Positions 33,410 through 42,793 are shown, counted from the first letter of the stretch. The stretch: 59,578 nucleotides of DNA from Neisseriaceae bacterium HSC-16F19 (GCF_024171525.1 NZ_JALJZY010000017.1:1-59578), one strand, 5' to 3'. Translations and numbers: made by a program. The notes: generated by a model not told the origin, from the sequence alone.

Positions 33410-33441
33410 CGGCACCGTGTCTTGAATAGGACACGGTGCCG
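33410..33441. promoter_or_regulatory. 12-bp stem-loop after dppA
   Basis: CGGCACCGTGTC and GACACGGTGCCG around an 8-nt loop, just past the dppA stop, without a T run. In other binding-protein operons such hairpins protect the 3' end of the abundant first message and lower expression of the permease genes. The rest of 33089-33409 contains a DUS (about 33121-33136) and another near 33281, and no gene. Confidence 0.7.
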
Positions 33442-33453
33442 TCTCACACCGTA

Positions 33454-35106
33454 TTACTCGATGTCTACGCCGTCAAAGCGCACGGAACCGAAGGGGCTGA
33501 TTTTGTAGTTTTTCACGTTCGGGGTGGTGAAGTGGGTCACTACGGAGTGTGCCATGGTGGTCCACGGCAGGTCTTGCTTGAAGATCACCTGGGCCTGACG
33601 GTAAGCTTCTTCACGCTTGGCCTGGTCGGTTTCCTGACGGGCGCCGACTACCAATTGGTCAAACTCTTTGTTACACCAGCGTGAGTTGTTGTTACCGCCT
33701 TTAACCGCTTGGCAGCTCAACAGGGTACCCAGCCAGTTGTCGGGGTCGCCGTTGTCACCGGTCCAGCCCAGCATCACCACATCGTGCTCGCTGTTTTTCA
33801 CGCGTTTCAGGTACTCACCCCACTCATAGGTCACCAGTTTGGCGTTCACACCCACTTTGGCCCAGTCGGCCTGTACCATCTCGGCCATCAGCTTGGCATT
33901 GGGGTTGTACGGACGCTGTACCGGCATATACCACAAAGACACTTCCAAATTGTTGACACCGGCTTCTTCCAGCAAGGCTTTGGCTTTTTCCGGATCATAG
34001 GGGGCGTCTACCAGCTGGTCGTTATAGCTCCATTGTGAGGGCGGCATCGGGTTGGTGGCCTTGATACCGGCACCTTGGTATACGGCATTGATGATGGCGT
34101 CTTTGTTCACCGCCATATCCAGCGCCTGGCGCACTTTCAGATCGGCCAGCTTGCCTTTTTCCTGGTTGTAGCTCAGATAGCCCACGTTGAAGCCCGGTTG
34201 CTCCAGTACGGCCACTTTGTCGGATTTCTTGGCCGCTTCGATTTCGGCCGGTTTCGGATAAGCCGCTACGTTACATTCGCCGGCCTGTACTTTCTGCGCG
34301 CGTACGGCGGAGTCTTTGGTGATGGCGAATACCAGGTTGTCGATGTGGATATTGTCTTTATCCCAGTAATCCGGGTTTTTGGTGTAGCGGATTTGGGTGT
34401 CTTTTTGGTAAGACTTGAGAATGAAGGGGCCGGTACCGATGGGCTTGGTGTTGATATCGGCAGCATTGCCGGCTTTCAGCAGCTGGTCGGCGTATTCGGC
34501 AGAAGAAATCACCGCAAACGGCATGGCGATGTTTTGCAGGAAGGGCGCTTCTACGGTTTTCAGGGTAATCTTAACAGTGTAATCGTCCACTTTCTCAATG
34601 GAATCGATCAGTTCCGGAATACCCATGTCCATGGCGTAGAGGAATTCGGCCGGATAGGCTTTGTTGAATTCGGTATTGGGATCAATCAGACGTTGGAAGG
34701 TGAATACCACGTCGTCGGCATTGAAGTCACGGGTGGGGGTGAAGTAGTCGGTGCTGGCAAATTTCACACCTTGACGCAGGTGGAAGGTGTAGGTTTTGCC
34801 GTCTTCGCTGATGTCCCATTTCTCGGCCAGTGCCGGAGCCACGGTGGTTTCACCGCGCGGGAACTCAACCAGATTGTTGTAGAGCGGGTAAGCAGATGCA
34901 TCGAAGTCGGTACCGGCAGTGTATTGCGCCGGGTCAAAACCGGCCGGGCTGCCTTCGGAGCAGTAAATCAGGGTTTTATTGCCGCCGGAAGCCGCCGGTG
35001 CCGCATCGCTGCCGGCTTGTTGGGCGGGTTTGTCACCGCCGCCGCACGCGGCCAGACCCAAAATAACCGCAGTCAATGCACTCAATTTAAACAGGGGTTG
35101 CTGCAT
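33454..35106 (-). CDS. dppA: peptide ABC transporter substrate-binding lipoprotein DppA
   Basis: A 550-aa SBP_bac_5 protein that captures peptides in the periplasm. The lipoprotein signal ends GLAACGGG (Cys21). A Gly/Ala linker and the family body follow: CSEGSPAGFDPAQYTAGTDF (20 residues), WDISEDGKTYTFHLRQGVKF, NADDVVFTFQRL and YNPNAKLMAEMVQADWAKVG. AAGGAA stands 8 nt before this ATG; the upstream open frame is intergenic. It heads the dpp operon behind its own promoter and is followed by a stabilising hairpin. A fuller charge and size match with E. coli DppA (about 535 aa) supports the name. Confidence 0.92.
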   Translation of the reverse strand: MQQPLFKLSALTAVILGLAACGGGDKPAQQAGSDAAPAASGGNKTLIYCSEGSPAGFDPAQYTAGTDFDASAYPLYNNLVEFPRGETTVAPALAEKWDISEDGKTYTFHLRQGVKFASTDYFTPTRDFNADDVVFTFQRLIDPNTEFNKAYPAEFLYAMDMGIPELIDSIEKVDDYTVKITLKTVEAPFLQNIAMPFAVISSAEYADQLLKAGNAADINTKPIGTGPFILKSYQKDTQIRYTKNPDYWDKDNIHIDNLVFAITKDSAVRAQKVQAGECNVAAYPKPAEIEAAKKSDKVAVLEQPGFNVGYLSYNQEKGKLADLKVRQALDMAVNKDAIINAVYQGAGIKATNPMPPSQWSYNDQLVDAPYDPEKAKALLEEAGVNNLEVSLWYMPVQRPYNPNAKLMAEMVQADWAKVGVNAKLVTYEWGEYLKRVKNSEHDVVMLGWTGDNGDPDNWLGTLLSCQAVKGGNNNSRWCNKEFDQLVVGARQETDQAKREEAYRQAQVIFKQDLPWTTMAHSVVTHFTTPNVKNYKISPFGSVRFDGVDIE

Positions 35107-35164
35107 GGAATGATTCCTTCTGTGTATTGTGATGGGAAAAGACGCCGGAACGGCACTGCCTTTA

Positions 35165-35194
35165 ACTATACTTTGTAAGAAGTTTGTAAAGCAA
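35165..35194 (-). promoter_or_regulatory. putative promoter of dppA
   Basis: On the minus strand, TTGCTT (35189-35194) and TATAGT (35165-35170) with 18 bp between, about 60 bp before the dppA ATG. Confidence 0.55.
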
Positions 35195-35539
35195 GCCCTA
35201 AAAAGGTTAATTTTCAGGCAGCCCTCCGCCGCCAAAACGATTACCACACTAATCATTGTTTAAAAACAGACGGTTTTCCGTACTGCTGCCTACACTGCAC
35301 TACAGGCATCATTTCAGTTGTCTATACCTGTATTTCATTTTAAATACAATTTAATACATTTCATATGCTGCGGCGCAAAATTGAAATTTCCGCATCGCAT
35401 AATCAATACCCGTCCTTTTCATTAACTTGTTAAAGAAATACCCGTCCAAGCCAAAAAGCATAAAAAACACAGTATGCCCAAAATAAACGGCAATCCGGCT
35501 TCAAGCCTGTTTATTTTGCATTGCAGCATGGCAAAGCAA

Positions 35540-35566
35540 CAAAAAAAACCGCCTTGCGGCGGTTTG
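35540..35566 (-). terminator. terminator of glnB
   Basis: On the minus strand AAACCGCC GCAA GGCGGTTTTTTTT: an 8-bp GC-rich stem and T run, 25 bp after the PII gene. Confidence 0.88.
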
Positions 35567-35590
35567 CGTAAACCCTTTCAGGCAGCCTTG

Positions 35591-35929
35591 TTATAAAGCC
35601 TGCTCCCCGGTCTCACCGGTGCGGATGCGCACCACCTCCTCGCAGGGCAGCACAAAAATCTTGCCGTCGCCGATTTTGCCGGAACGGGCTGCCTGCACAA
35701 TCACTTCCACCGCCTGCGCCGCCAATTCGTCGCTCAAGACCAATTCGATTTTCACCTTGGGCAGAAAATCCACCGCATATTCCGCACCGCGGTAGATTTC
35801 GGTATGGCCTTTCTGGCGGCCGAAGCCCTTAACTTCGCTGATGGTCATGCCGGAAACGCCGATTTCATTCAGCGCCTCGCGCACATCGTCCAGTTTGAAG
35901 GGCTTGATCACCGCTTCGATTTTTTTCAT
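35591..35929 (-). CDS. glnB: nitrogen regulatory protein P-II
   Basis: A trimeric signal protein reporting 2-oxoglutarate, ATP/ADP and, by uridylylation, glutamine status. At 112 aa it begins MKKIEAVIKPFKLDDVREAL, has the T-loop Tyr51 (GAEYAVDF), the B-loop SGKIGDGKIFV and the C-loop VVRIRTGETG. GlnB and GlnK are hard to tell apart by sequence alone; no amtB lies beside it, which favours GlnB. The upstream open frame is not part of the protein. Confidence 0.93.
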   Translation of the reverse strand: MKKIEAVIKPFKLDDVREALNEIGVSGMTISEVKGFGRQKGHTEIYRGAEYAVDFLPKVKIELVLSDELAAQAVEVIVQAARSGKIGDGKIFVLPCEEVVRIRTGETGEQAL

Positions 35930-36129
35930 GGCACACTCTCTTGTCAAACAGTCAAACAAACAGAGCGCAATATAAGCGAGCCGCCGCTTTTTGTCATCTG
36001 CCCTGCCCGAGGCGCAAGCCTTGTTCGTCCACCATGACAAAGCCCCGCCGCTGCGGTATAGTCACCATTCGCAAACCGTGGCACCACGCCCTGCCGCCTA
36101 CTCCACCCCGACACATAAGGATACCCACT

Positions 36130-36540
36130 ATGTTGAACAGACCCGAAGAACTGATTATGGCCGTGCTGGCCGGTTTATGGGTGGTGCTGACCTATCTGCT
36201 GGCCGACTACATCGGCATCCACACCCACACCGCCCTACTGATTACCGCCCTCTCTCTGATTTGGGCTGCGGTATTCTTTATGCTGTGGCAACGCAGCCGC
36301 ATCCGCTGGATTTGGCCGCTGTTTTTGGGTCTCCTGGTCGCCTGCTGGTGGCCTGCCTTGGACTGGCTGGCAGTGAAAGACATCGCCATGGACAATGCCG
36401 ACGGCCTTATTGTACTGAGCCGCCCGTGGTACGCCACTTGGACCGCCAAACTGATTTACGCCGCCATCCCCATCCTTATCGGCTACATCATTATCTGGAA
36501 ACTCTCCCACCACCCGGCGCGCAACCAGATGATTCCCTAA
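36130..36540 (+). CDS. small integral membrane protein of unknown function
   Basis: A 136-aa protein with four hydrophobic helices (about 10-28, 34-52, 60-78, 105-124) and an HxH-containing loop IGIHTHTALL after helix 1. I recognise no family. AAGGA lies 8 nt before the ATG, and the gene is bounded by a DUS-pair terminator at its end, so it is a real single-gene unit. The aromatic-rich third helix (RWIWPLFLGLLVACWWPALD, 20 residues) is the most distinctive part. Confidence 0.75.
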   Translation: MLNRPEELIMAVLAGLWVVLTYLLADYIGIHTHTALLITALSLIWAAVFFMLWQRSRIRWIWPLFLGLLVACWWPALDWLAVKDIAMDNADGLIVLSRPWYATWTAKLIYAAIPILIGYIIIWKLSHHPARNQMIP

Positions 36541-36556
36541 TCACTGCATCCACGCA

Positions 36557-36598
36557 AAACAGGCTGCCTGAAACTTTTTCAGGCAGCCTGTTTGTTTA
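36557..36598. terminator. DUS inverted-pair terminator
   Basis: AAACAGGCTGCCTGAAA and TTTCAGGCAGCCTGTTT form a 17-bp stem between convergent genes, with a following T-rich stretch. Confidence 0.9.
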
Positions 36599-36606
36599 TA
36601 TTTTCC

Positions 36607-37827
36607 TCAGGAAAACAGATTTTTAAACCACAAGACGATGCTGTCCCACATGCGGCCGAACCAGCCGCTTTCGGCCACTTCATCCAGCGCCACCACGGTG
36701 CGCTCGGCCACCACGGTATTGCCGCTCATCAGTTTGAGGGTGCCCAATTCGCGGCCTTTTTGGATGGGCGCCACCACCGGCTGCACGGTTTCCAGCACCG
36801 GTTGCAGGTCTTTGGCGCTGCCCACGGGCAGGGTCAGATAGGCGTCTTCCAAAAAGCCCACGCGCACAAGGCTGCTGCTGCCTTTATATACCTTGATTTC
36901 GGCAATGGCTTCGTTGCCGTTGTAGAGTTTGGGCGTTTCAAAAGACTGCAAGGCCCAGTTGAGCAGTTTGCTGCTCTCGGCGGCACGCGCTTCCGGGCTT
37001 TCGGTGCCCACCACCACAGAAATCACGCGGCGGCCGTTGCGGTTGCTGGACGCTACCAAGTTATAACCGGCGCTGCTGGTATGGCCGGTTTTGAGGCCGT
37101 CCACGCTGGGGTCGCGGTAGAGCAAAAGATTGCGGTTGGGCTGGTCGATATTGTTGTAACGGAAGGATTTAACGGAATAAATCGGATAATACTGCGGATA
37201 ATCGCGAATAATGGCCTTGGCCAGCAGTACGAGGTCGGTCACCGAGGTGTAGTGCTGTTCGCCCGGCAGGCCGGTGCTGTTGGTAAAGCGGGTTTGCGTC
37301 ATGCCCAGGCGCAGGGCTTCGGCGTTCATCTGGTCGACAAAAGCGGCTTCGCTGCCGGCCACGGCTTCGGCCAGGGTGATGGCGGCATCATTGCCCGATT
37401 GCACAATCAGGCCCTTGAGCAAATCGTCCACGCTGGCCGGTTTTTTCGGGTCGAGGAACATGCGCGAACCTTCGCTGCGCCAGCCTTGGTCGGACACGGT
37501 AAAGGTCTGCTCCAGTTTGAGGCGGCCTTCTTCCAGTGCTTTGAAGGTCAGATAGGCGGTCATCAGCTTGGTCAGCGAAGCGGGTTCCACCTGGTTTTCC
37601 TCGCCGTAGGCCGCCAAAACCTGACCGCTTTGCGCATCTTCCACAATATAGGCGGCTGCCTGAATTTGCGGCGGCTGCGGTACGGCGGCAGTGGCTGCCG
37701 GGGCGGCCGGCGCCGATGCGGCGGCGGCATCTGCCTGGGAGGCGGCAGCGGGTGCGGGGGTATTGGCAAAGGCGGCGCCCAGACAGGCGGCCAAACTGAG
37801 GGACAACAGGGTGTGCTTGAGCTTCAT
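36607..37827 (-). CDS. D-alanyl-D-alanine carboxypeptidase (PBP5/6 type)
   Basis: A 406-aa periplasmic serine carboxypeptidase that trims the terminal D-Ala of peptidoglycan stem peptides. It has a signal peptide (1-21), an unusual Ala/Pro-rich linker (23-54) and then the S11 peptidase. The catalytic motifs are S84LTK87, S144GN146 and K246TG248. A PBP5_C beta domain follows, and a C-terminal amphipathic membrane anchor (GRMWDSIVLWFKNLFS). The family start MKLKHTLLSL is used; upstream frame is non-coding. dacA or dacC is the likely symbol, but they cannot be separated here. It is divergent from ilvA. Confidence 0.92.
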   Translation of the reverse strand: MKLKHTLLSLSLAACLGAAFANTPAPAAASQADAAAASAPAAPAATAAVPQPPQIQAAAYIVEDAQSGQVLAAYGEENQVEPASLTKLMTAYLTFKALEEGRLKLEQTFTVSDQGWRSEGSRMFLDPKKPASVDDLLKGLIVQSGNDAAITLAEAVAGSEAAFVDQMNAEALRLGMTQTRFTNSTGLPGEQHYTSVTDLVLLAKAIIRDYPQYYPIYSVKSFRYNNIDQPNRNLLLYRDPSVDGLKTGHTSSAGYNLVASSNRNGRRVISVVVGTESPEARAAESSKLLNWALQSFETPKLYNGNEAIAEIKVYKGSSSLVRVGFLEDAYLTLPVGSAKDLQPVLETVQPVVAPIQKGRELGTLKLMSGNTVVAERTVVALDEVAESGWFGRMWDSIVLWFKNLFS

Positions 37828-37990
37828 AAGCGTATTCTGACAAGTTCCGATGGGCAAAATAGGGGCGATTATAGCCGCCCCCGGCCGCTTTGCTAAGCGT
37901 TTAACCCGATTTTGCTTGCATTTGCCCGCACCCGGCGTTATCGTTGCCGCTTTTGTTTGACCGCTGCACATCCTTGCACCCTGCACCATC

Positions 37991-39514
37991 ATGAACACCC
38001 ACGCCGACTACCTCACCCGCATCCTTACCGCCCAAGTCTATGACGTTGCCGTCGAAACCCCGCTGGATTACGCCCGCAATATTTCCGACCGCTTGGGCAA
38101 CCGCATCTGGATTAAGCGCGAAGACCTGCAACCGGTGTTTTCCTTCAAAATCCGCGGTGCTTACAACAAAATGGCCAAGCTGCCTGAAAACGTGCTGCAC
38201 AACGGGGTGATTGCCGCCAGTGCGGGCAACCATGCCCAAGGTGTGGCCTTGTCGGCGCAAAGCCTTGGCTGCGCGGCCACCATCGTCATGCCCAAAACCA
38301 CGCCGCAGATTAAGGTGGATGCCGTGACCAAGCGCGGTGCCAAGGTGGTGCTGGCGGGCGAGTCTTATAACGATGCCTACGACCACGCCATGCAGCTCGT
38401 GGCCGAGAGCGGCCTCACCTATATTCCGCCCTTTGACGACCCGGACGTGATTGCCGGACAAGGCACGGTGGGGCTGGAAATCAACCGCCAGCATCCCAAG
38501 CCCATAGACGCGATTTTTGTGGCCATCGGCGGCGGCGGCCTGGCGGCAGGTGTGGCGGCGTTTATCAAAAACGTGCGCCCGGACATCAAAATCATCGGCG
38601 TGGAAACCGAAGACGCCCACGCCATGAAGCAGTCCATAGACCAAGGCAGCCGGGTGGAACTGAAAGACGTGGGTCTGTTTGCCGACGGCACGGCGGTGAA
38701 ACTGGTGGGCGAAGAAACCTTCCGCCTGTGCCGCGATTTGCTCGATGAAATCATCTTGGTCGATACCGATGCCGTGTGCGCCGCCATCAAAGATATTTTT
38801 GACGACACCCGCAGCATCACCGAGCCTTCCGGCGCTTTGGCGCTGGCGGGTTTGAAAGCCTATATTGCCCGCGAACAATGCCAAAACCAAACCCTGATTG
38901 CGGTGGCCAGCGGCGCCAATATGAATTTCCACCGCCTGCGCCATGTGTCCGAGCGCTGCGAAATCAGCGAAGGCCACGAGGGTATTTTTGCGGTCACCAT
39001 CCCCGAACGTCCGGGCAGCTTCCGCCACTTTATCGATCTCATCGGCAGCCGCAACATCACCGAATTCAACTACCGTTATGGCGATGAAGACCAGGCGCAC
39101 ATCTTTGTCGGCATCCAGTCCTCCGGCCCGGAAGATTTGCAGCAGATTGCCGCCGAGCTCAATGCCGCCGGTCTGCCGACCCTGGACCTGACCCACGACG
39201 AAATCGCCAAAATCCACATCCGCTACATGGTGGGCGGACGCACCGGCAAAGTGGCCAACGAGCGCCTGCTGAGCTTTGAATTCCCCGAACGCCCGGGTGC
39301 GCTGGGGCGTTTCCTCAACACGCTGCAATCGGACTGGAACATCACCCTGTTCCACTACCGCAACCACGGCGCCGACTACGGCCGCATCTTGGCGGGCATC
39401 GATGTGCCGCCGCAAGACCATGCCGCCTTCCATGCTTTTTTGGACAAGCTGGGCTACACCTATTGCGAATACACCGACAATGCCGCCTACCGGCTGTTTT
39501 TGGGGAGTGTGTAA
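37991..39514 (+). CDS. ilvA: threonine ammonia-lyase, biosynthetic
   Basis: PLP enzyme converting threonine to 2-oxobutanoate, the entry step of isoleucine synthesis. The 507-aa long form has the PLP lysine in PVFSFKIRGAYN (Lys53), SAGNHAQGVA, the GGGGLAAGVA phosphate loop and two C-terminal ACT-like regulatory domains (about 325-415 and 420-505) for feedback by isoleucine. A DUS in frame encodes KLPENV near residue 65. An antisense frame of similar length is a codon-bias shadow. A DUS-pair terminator follows. Confidence 0.95.
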   Translation: MNTHADYLTRILTAQVYDVAVETPLDYARNISDRLGNRIWIKREDLQPVFSFKIRGAYNKMAKLPENVLHNGVIAASAGNHAQGVALSAQSLGCAATIVMPKTTPQIKVDAVTKRGAKVVLAGESYNDAYDHAMQLVAESGLTYIPPFDDPDVIAGQGTVGLEINRQHPKPIDAIFVAIGGGGLAAGVAAFIKNVRPDIKIIGVETEDAHAMKQSIDQGSRVELKDVGLFADGTAVKLVGEETFRLCRDLLDEIILVDTDAVCAAIKDIFDDTRSITEPSGALALAGLKAYIAREQCQNQTLIAVASGANMNFHRLRHVSERCEISEGHEGIFAVTIPERPGSFRHFIDLIGSRNITEFNYRYGDEDQAHIFVGIQSSGPEDLQQIAAELNAAGLPTLDLTHDEIAKIHIRYMVGGRTGKVANERLLSFEFPERPGALGRFLNTLQSDWNITLFHYRNHGADYGRILAGIDVPPQDHAAFHAFLDKLGYTYCEYTDNAAYRLFLGSV

Positions 39515-39520
39515 GTGTTT

Positions 39521-39546
39521 CAGGCAGCCCTCTGAGGCTGCCTGAA
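39521..39546. terminator. DUS-pair terminator after ilvA
   Basis: TTCAGGCAGCC and GGCTGCCTGAA with a short loop, 7 bp past the ilvA stop. Confidence 0.75.
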
Positions 39547-39569
39547 CGCATTTATGCTAATATTTCGCC

Positions 39570-41225
39570 ATGCTGACCTACACCCCGCCGCAACACCATC
39601 CGCAGCCACCCGCCAGTGAGCGGCCGTGGCTGTTGTTGCTGTTGGCCTTCGCCTGGTTGTGGCCGGGTGTGGTGGCGCATGATTTGTGGGCGCCGGGCGA
39701 ACCGGCGCTCTACACCGTCGTCACACAATGGCGTGCAGGCGGCCACTGGGCGCTGCCCATGCTGTTTGACCAACCCTATTGGCCCGCCTCGCCGCTGTTT
39801 GTGTGGCTGGCCGCCTTGAGCCAGAAGCTGTTTTCACCGTGGCTGGCCGATGCCTACACCAGCACGCGCATGGCCAATGTGTTTCTGACCGTTGTCGCCT
39901 TCACCTGTGTCGGCGGTGCGGCGCGGCAGTTTCTCGGCCGCCGTTACGGCCGCTTGGCGGTGCTGATACTCATCGGCTGCCCCGGCCTGCTCACCCCCAA
40001 CCACTTTATCGACACCACCCCCGTCCTGCTCACCGGCACCGCCTTGTGCCTGTACGGCTGGTCGCTCGCCCCCACGCGGGTGATGATGGCCGCCCTGATG
40101 CTGGGCGGCGGCTGGCTGGTCTTGTCGCTTTCAGGCAGCCTGTTGTGGCCGGGGCTGATGATGGTGATGGCACTGTTGCTGTTGTGCAGCCGCTTATGGC
40201 GCCAGCGCCGCTATTATCTGGTCTTGGGCATTGCCCTCTTGTGGGCGCTGCCGCTGATGGCGGTGTGGCCGCTGGCGCTGTACCGTACCGATGCCGCCGC
40301 CTTTGGCCAATGGTGGCAACACCACGCCCTCTTGCCTTTGGGCGGCATGGTCACGCCCGCCAGCGGTTTTTCACTGTTTTATTATCTGAAAAACCTGCTG
40401 TGGTTCGCCTTTCCCGCCTGGCCTTTAGCCGTGTGGACCGCCAGCCGCATGCGGCTGCCTGAAACACCCTGGGGCGTGCTGGCCATCGTCTGGCTGGCCG
40501 TAAGCGCGCTCTTTTTTGCCTTGGTTCCGGCCCAATTCCAGGACTGGCTGGTCATCACCCTGCCGCCCTTGGCCGTTTTGGGCGCCGCCAAACTGGAAGC
40601 CCTGCGCCGCGGTGCCGCCGCCTTTCTCAACTGGTTCGGCATCATGACCTTCGGCCTGTTGGCGCTGTTTGTATGGCTGGGCTTTGCCGCCATGAACTAT
40701 GGCTGGCCCGCCAAGCTGGCCGAACGTGCCGCCTATTTCAGCCCTTATTACCAACGCGACATCGATTATTTCCCGCTGATAGTCGCCTGTTTGTTCACGC
40801 CTTTATGGCTGTGGGCGATTACCCGCAAACACATCCGCGGCCGCCAGGCGGTGACCAATTGGGCGGCGGGCACTACCCTGGTGTGGTCGCTGCTCCTCAC
40901 CCTGTTTCTGCCGTGGCTGGACGCCGCCAAAAGCCAGCGCCCGGTGGTGCAGCAGATGCAGCAGGCATTGAGCGAAAGCGACATCACCGCCTTGCAGCAA
41001 GGCCATGACTGCGTGGGCGTGGCCGCCCAGCACACCGAGGCGCGCATCGCCTTTGAACAATACGGCTGGATCAAGCTCGAAGCCGACAATCCCGCCTGCA
41101 ACTACCGCCTGATCTACCGCCACCCGCGCGATACGCATGTCACCCCCGGCTGGCAGGAAATCTGGGCCGGCGCACGCCCGCGCGAGAAGCACCAACTCTG
41201 GGCCTTATGGCACAAACAGCAATAA
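39570..41225 (+). CDS. ArnT/PMT-like glycosyltransferase membrane protein
   Basis: A 551-aa inner-membrane protein with 10-12 hydrophobic helices and a C-terminal soluble domain (about 440-551) with one CVG and one CNY cysteine. The first periplasmic loop has HDLWAPGEPALYTVV, equivalent to the catalytic Asp/Glu loop of GT-C fold enzymes (ArnT, PMT: D.W...E). It probably transfers a sugar or modifying group from a lipid carrier. The acceptor is unknown; no other lipid A genes are near. The stop lies 15 nt before ubiG, so the two may be co-transcribed. Confidence 0.78.
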   Translation: MLTYTPPQHHPQPPASERPWLLLLLAFAWLWPGVVAHDLWAPGEPALYTVVTQWRAGGHWALPMLFDQPYWPASPLFVWLAALSQKLFSPWLADAYTSTRMANVFLTVVAFTCVGGAARQFLGRRYGRLAVLILIGCPGLLTPNHFIDTTPVLLTGTALCLYGWSLAPTRVMMAALMLGGGWLVLSLSGSLLWPGLMMVMALLLLCSRLWRQRRYYLVLGIALLWALPLMAVWPLALYRTDAAAFGQWWQHHALLPLGGMVTPASGFSLFYYLKNLLWFAFPAWPLAVWTASRMRLPETPWGVLAIVWLAVSALFFALVPAQFQDWLVITLPPLAVLGAAKLEALRRGAAAFLNWFGIMTFGLLALFVWLGFAAMNYGWPAKLAERAAYFSPYYQRDIDYFPLIVACLFTPLWLWAITRKHIRGRQAVTNWAAGTTLVWSLLLTLFLPWLDAAKSQRPVVQQMQQALSESDITALQQGHDCVGVAAQHTEARIAFEQYGWIKLEADNPACNYRLIYRHPRDTHVTPGWQEIWAGARPREKHQLWALWHKQQ

Positions 41226-41240
41226 CCTGAGAGATTTATT

Positions 41241-41957
41241 ATGCACGACACCGCAAAACCCAATGTAGACGAAGCCGAAATCGACAAATTCAGCCAGCTG
41301 GCGCACAAATGGTGGGATAAAGACAGCGAGTTCAAGCCCCTGCACGACATCAACCCGCTGCGCCTGGACTATATCGACCGCTGGGGCGACATCAAAGGCA
41401 AAACCGTGCTGGATGTGGGCTGCGGCGGCGGTATTCTCACCGAAGCCATGGCCCGCCACGGCGCCGAGGCCACCGGCATCGACATGGCGAAAAAATCGCT
41501 CAAAATCGCCAAACTGCATGCCATGGAAGGCAATGTCACCAATGTGCATTACCGCCTCGTGAGCGTGGAAGACCTGGCCGCGGAAGCCCCGGCCGGCTTT
41601 GATGTGGTCACCTGCATGGAAATGATGGAACACGTGCCCGACCCGGCCAGCATTGTGCGCGCCTGCGCCAAACTGGCCAAACCCGGCGGCCATGTGTTTT
41701 TCTCCACCCTCAACCGCAATCCCAAGGCTTTTGTGCAGGCCATTGTCGGTGCCGAATACCTGCTGCGTATGCTGCCGCGCGGCACCCACGACTACCACAA
41801 ATTCATCACTCCGGCCGAACTGGCGCGCATGTGCCGCCAGGCCGGGCTGGAATGGCTGGATGCCAAAGGTCTCACCTACAACCCCTTAAGCCGCCAATAC
41901 CGCCTCAGCGACAGCCTTGATGTCAACTATATGGTGGTGTGCAAAGTGCCGGGCTGA
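41241..41957 (+). CDS. ubiG: ubiquinone O-methyltransferase
   Basis: Performs both O-methylations of ubiquinone synthesis, using SAM. The 238-aa protein begins with the UbiG pattern EIDKFSQLAHKWWDKDSEFK (20 residues), followed by HDINPLRLDYI. It has SAM motif I VLDVGCGGGIL (56-66), DMAKKSLKIAK, CMEMMEHVPDP and the late GLTYNPLSRQYRLS signature. GAGAG precedes the ATG by 8 nt. It probably shares a transcript with the preceding membrane protein; ubiM lies about 18 kb away. Confidence 0.95.
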   Translation: MHDTAKPNVDEAEIDKFSQLAHKWWDKDSEFKPLHDINPLRLDYIDRWGDIKGKTVLDVGCGGGILTEAMARHGAEATGIDMAKKSLKIAKLHAMEGNVTNVHYRLVSVEDLAAEAPAGFDVVTCMEMMEHVPDPASIVRACAKLAKPGGHVFFSTLNRNPKAFVQAIVGAEYLLRMLPRGTHDYHKFITPAELARMCRQAGLEWLDAKGLTYNPLSRQYRLSDSLDVNYMVVCKVPG

Positions 41958-42079
41958 GTGTATCTGCCCTGCTCCAAAAACTTCAGGCAGTTCGTAGTTT
42001 GAATCGTTAAAGCATAGTTATCACACAATAGGCTGCCTGAAAGATTTGTACTCTCATTCGATATGGGTAAACATATTTT

Positions 42080-42412
42080 AAATCCAAGTCTGTTTACGGC
42101 TACAGCCCTATCCGCTGGCGCAGCCGAACGGAGCGCGGTTTTTCGGGGAACAAGGGCAAAGCTGTTTGAGCAGCGCAGCTGCGAGTTTTTTGCCCGCCCG
42201 AAAAACCGTGCGCAGTGAGGGAAGTTTGCGCAGCAAACCTGCAACCGTGGCCGCCTTTCTTTTGCCTTCTTTTCTTTGGCGGCGCAAAGAAAAGAAGGTG
42301 GCCGCGCGGCCATGAAGCGCAAAGTAAAACTTTGTGTAACTGGAAATACAAGGTGATACCACCTTATGTTTTCAGGCAGCTTTAATATTTGTGTAGATAC
42401 CTATGGTGCTTG
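42080..42412. repeat. large dispersed repeat, copy A
   Basis: The core 42094-42291 is about 95% identical to 54824-55019 (same orientation), including CGCTGGCGCAGCCGAACGGA and TTTGCGCAGCAAACCTGCAA. Outer similarity includes AATCCAAGT at the left and TAATATTTGTG...ATACCTATGG at the right. The middle of copy A has a GGCGGCGCAAAGAAAAGAAG stretch. Short antisense ORFs in it are repeat-borne and not credible genes. Confidence 0.85.
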
Positions 42413-42445
42413 CACCTACGCGTCCATGCTGCCTAATTCCGCGGG

Positions 42446-42474
42446 TAGGTCTGTTCTCCGAGCCGACCTACGGC
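42446..42474. repeat. solitary GTAGGTC-type repeat arm
   Basis: GTAGGTCTGTTCTCCGAGCC followed by GACCTACGG: one arm of the family seen at 10113 and 15198, with a damaged stem. With the large repeat and the 197-bp element it fills the 836-nt gap after ubiG. Confidence 0.65.
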
Positions 42475-42557
42475 TACTACGGCTTCTGCATCAACTGCAA
42501 AACCGGACTGAACAGAAAAAACACACCGGTACTGTCACCAAAAACTTCAGGCAGCCT

Positions 42558-42754
42558 GAGACCTTTGCAAAACCTCATGTGCCACCCTAAACATAAAAAT
42601 GACGTCATTCCCGCGTACGCGGGAATCCATAGATAAACTTAAGAAACCATTTTTAAAACAATGGATTCATAAACAGACAGATGGATTCCCGCGTTCGCGG
42701 GAATGACGGCAGCTGAGGTTTTAGGCTGCCTGAAGGCAGTTTTGCAAAGGTCTC
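42558..42754. mobile_element. 197-bp miniature element, copy 1
   Basis: Ends GAGACCTTTGCAAAAC and GTTTTGCAAAGGTCTC, resembling IS5-family termini. It is flanked by AGCCT on both sides (42553-42557, 42755-42759). It contains two dRS3 palindromes (42607-42626 and 42685-42704) and an internal DUS near 42723. No ORF. Confidence 0.88.
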
Positions 42755-42793
42755 AGCCTCCCAAGGCTGCCTGAAAACATTTGTCCGACATCA

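Larger units (their letters stand above)
35107..35590. other. AT-rich intergenic region between dppA and glnB
   Basis: No gene seen. It holds the dppA promoter, one DUS (about 35213-35226), an AT-rich stretch at 35320-35430 that may carry further regulatory sites, and the glnB terminator. A 40-codon ORF here runs through the terminator hairpin and is not credible. Confidence 0.6.

Noticed and set aside
37901..39433. Long antisense ORF (510 codons) opposite ilvA, and similar ones opposite leuA, ffh, the OppA-like gene, htpG and the Na/Pi gene
   Set aside because: GC-rich codon use in real genes leaves the opposite strand open; the translations are rich in Gly/His/Arg without motifs, and the sense proteins are unmistakable.
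42108..42362. Basic 84-aa ORF inside the large dispersed repeat (also in copy B)
   Set aside because: The two copies differ in frame extent and several frames are open at once; it is repeat sequence, not a shared gene start.
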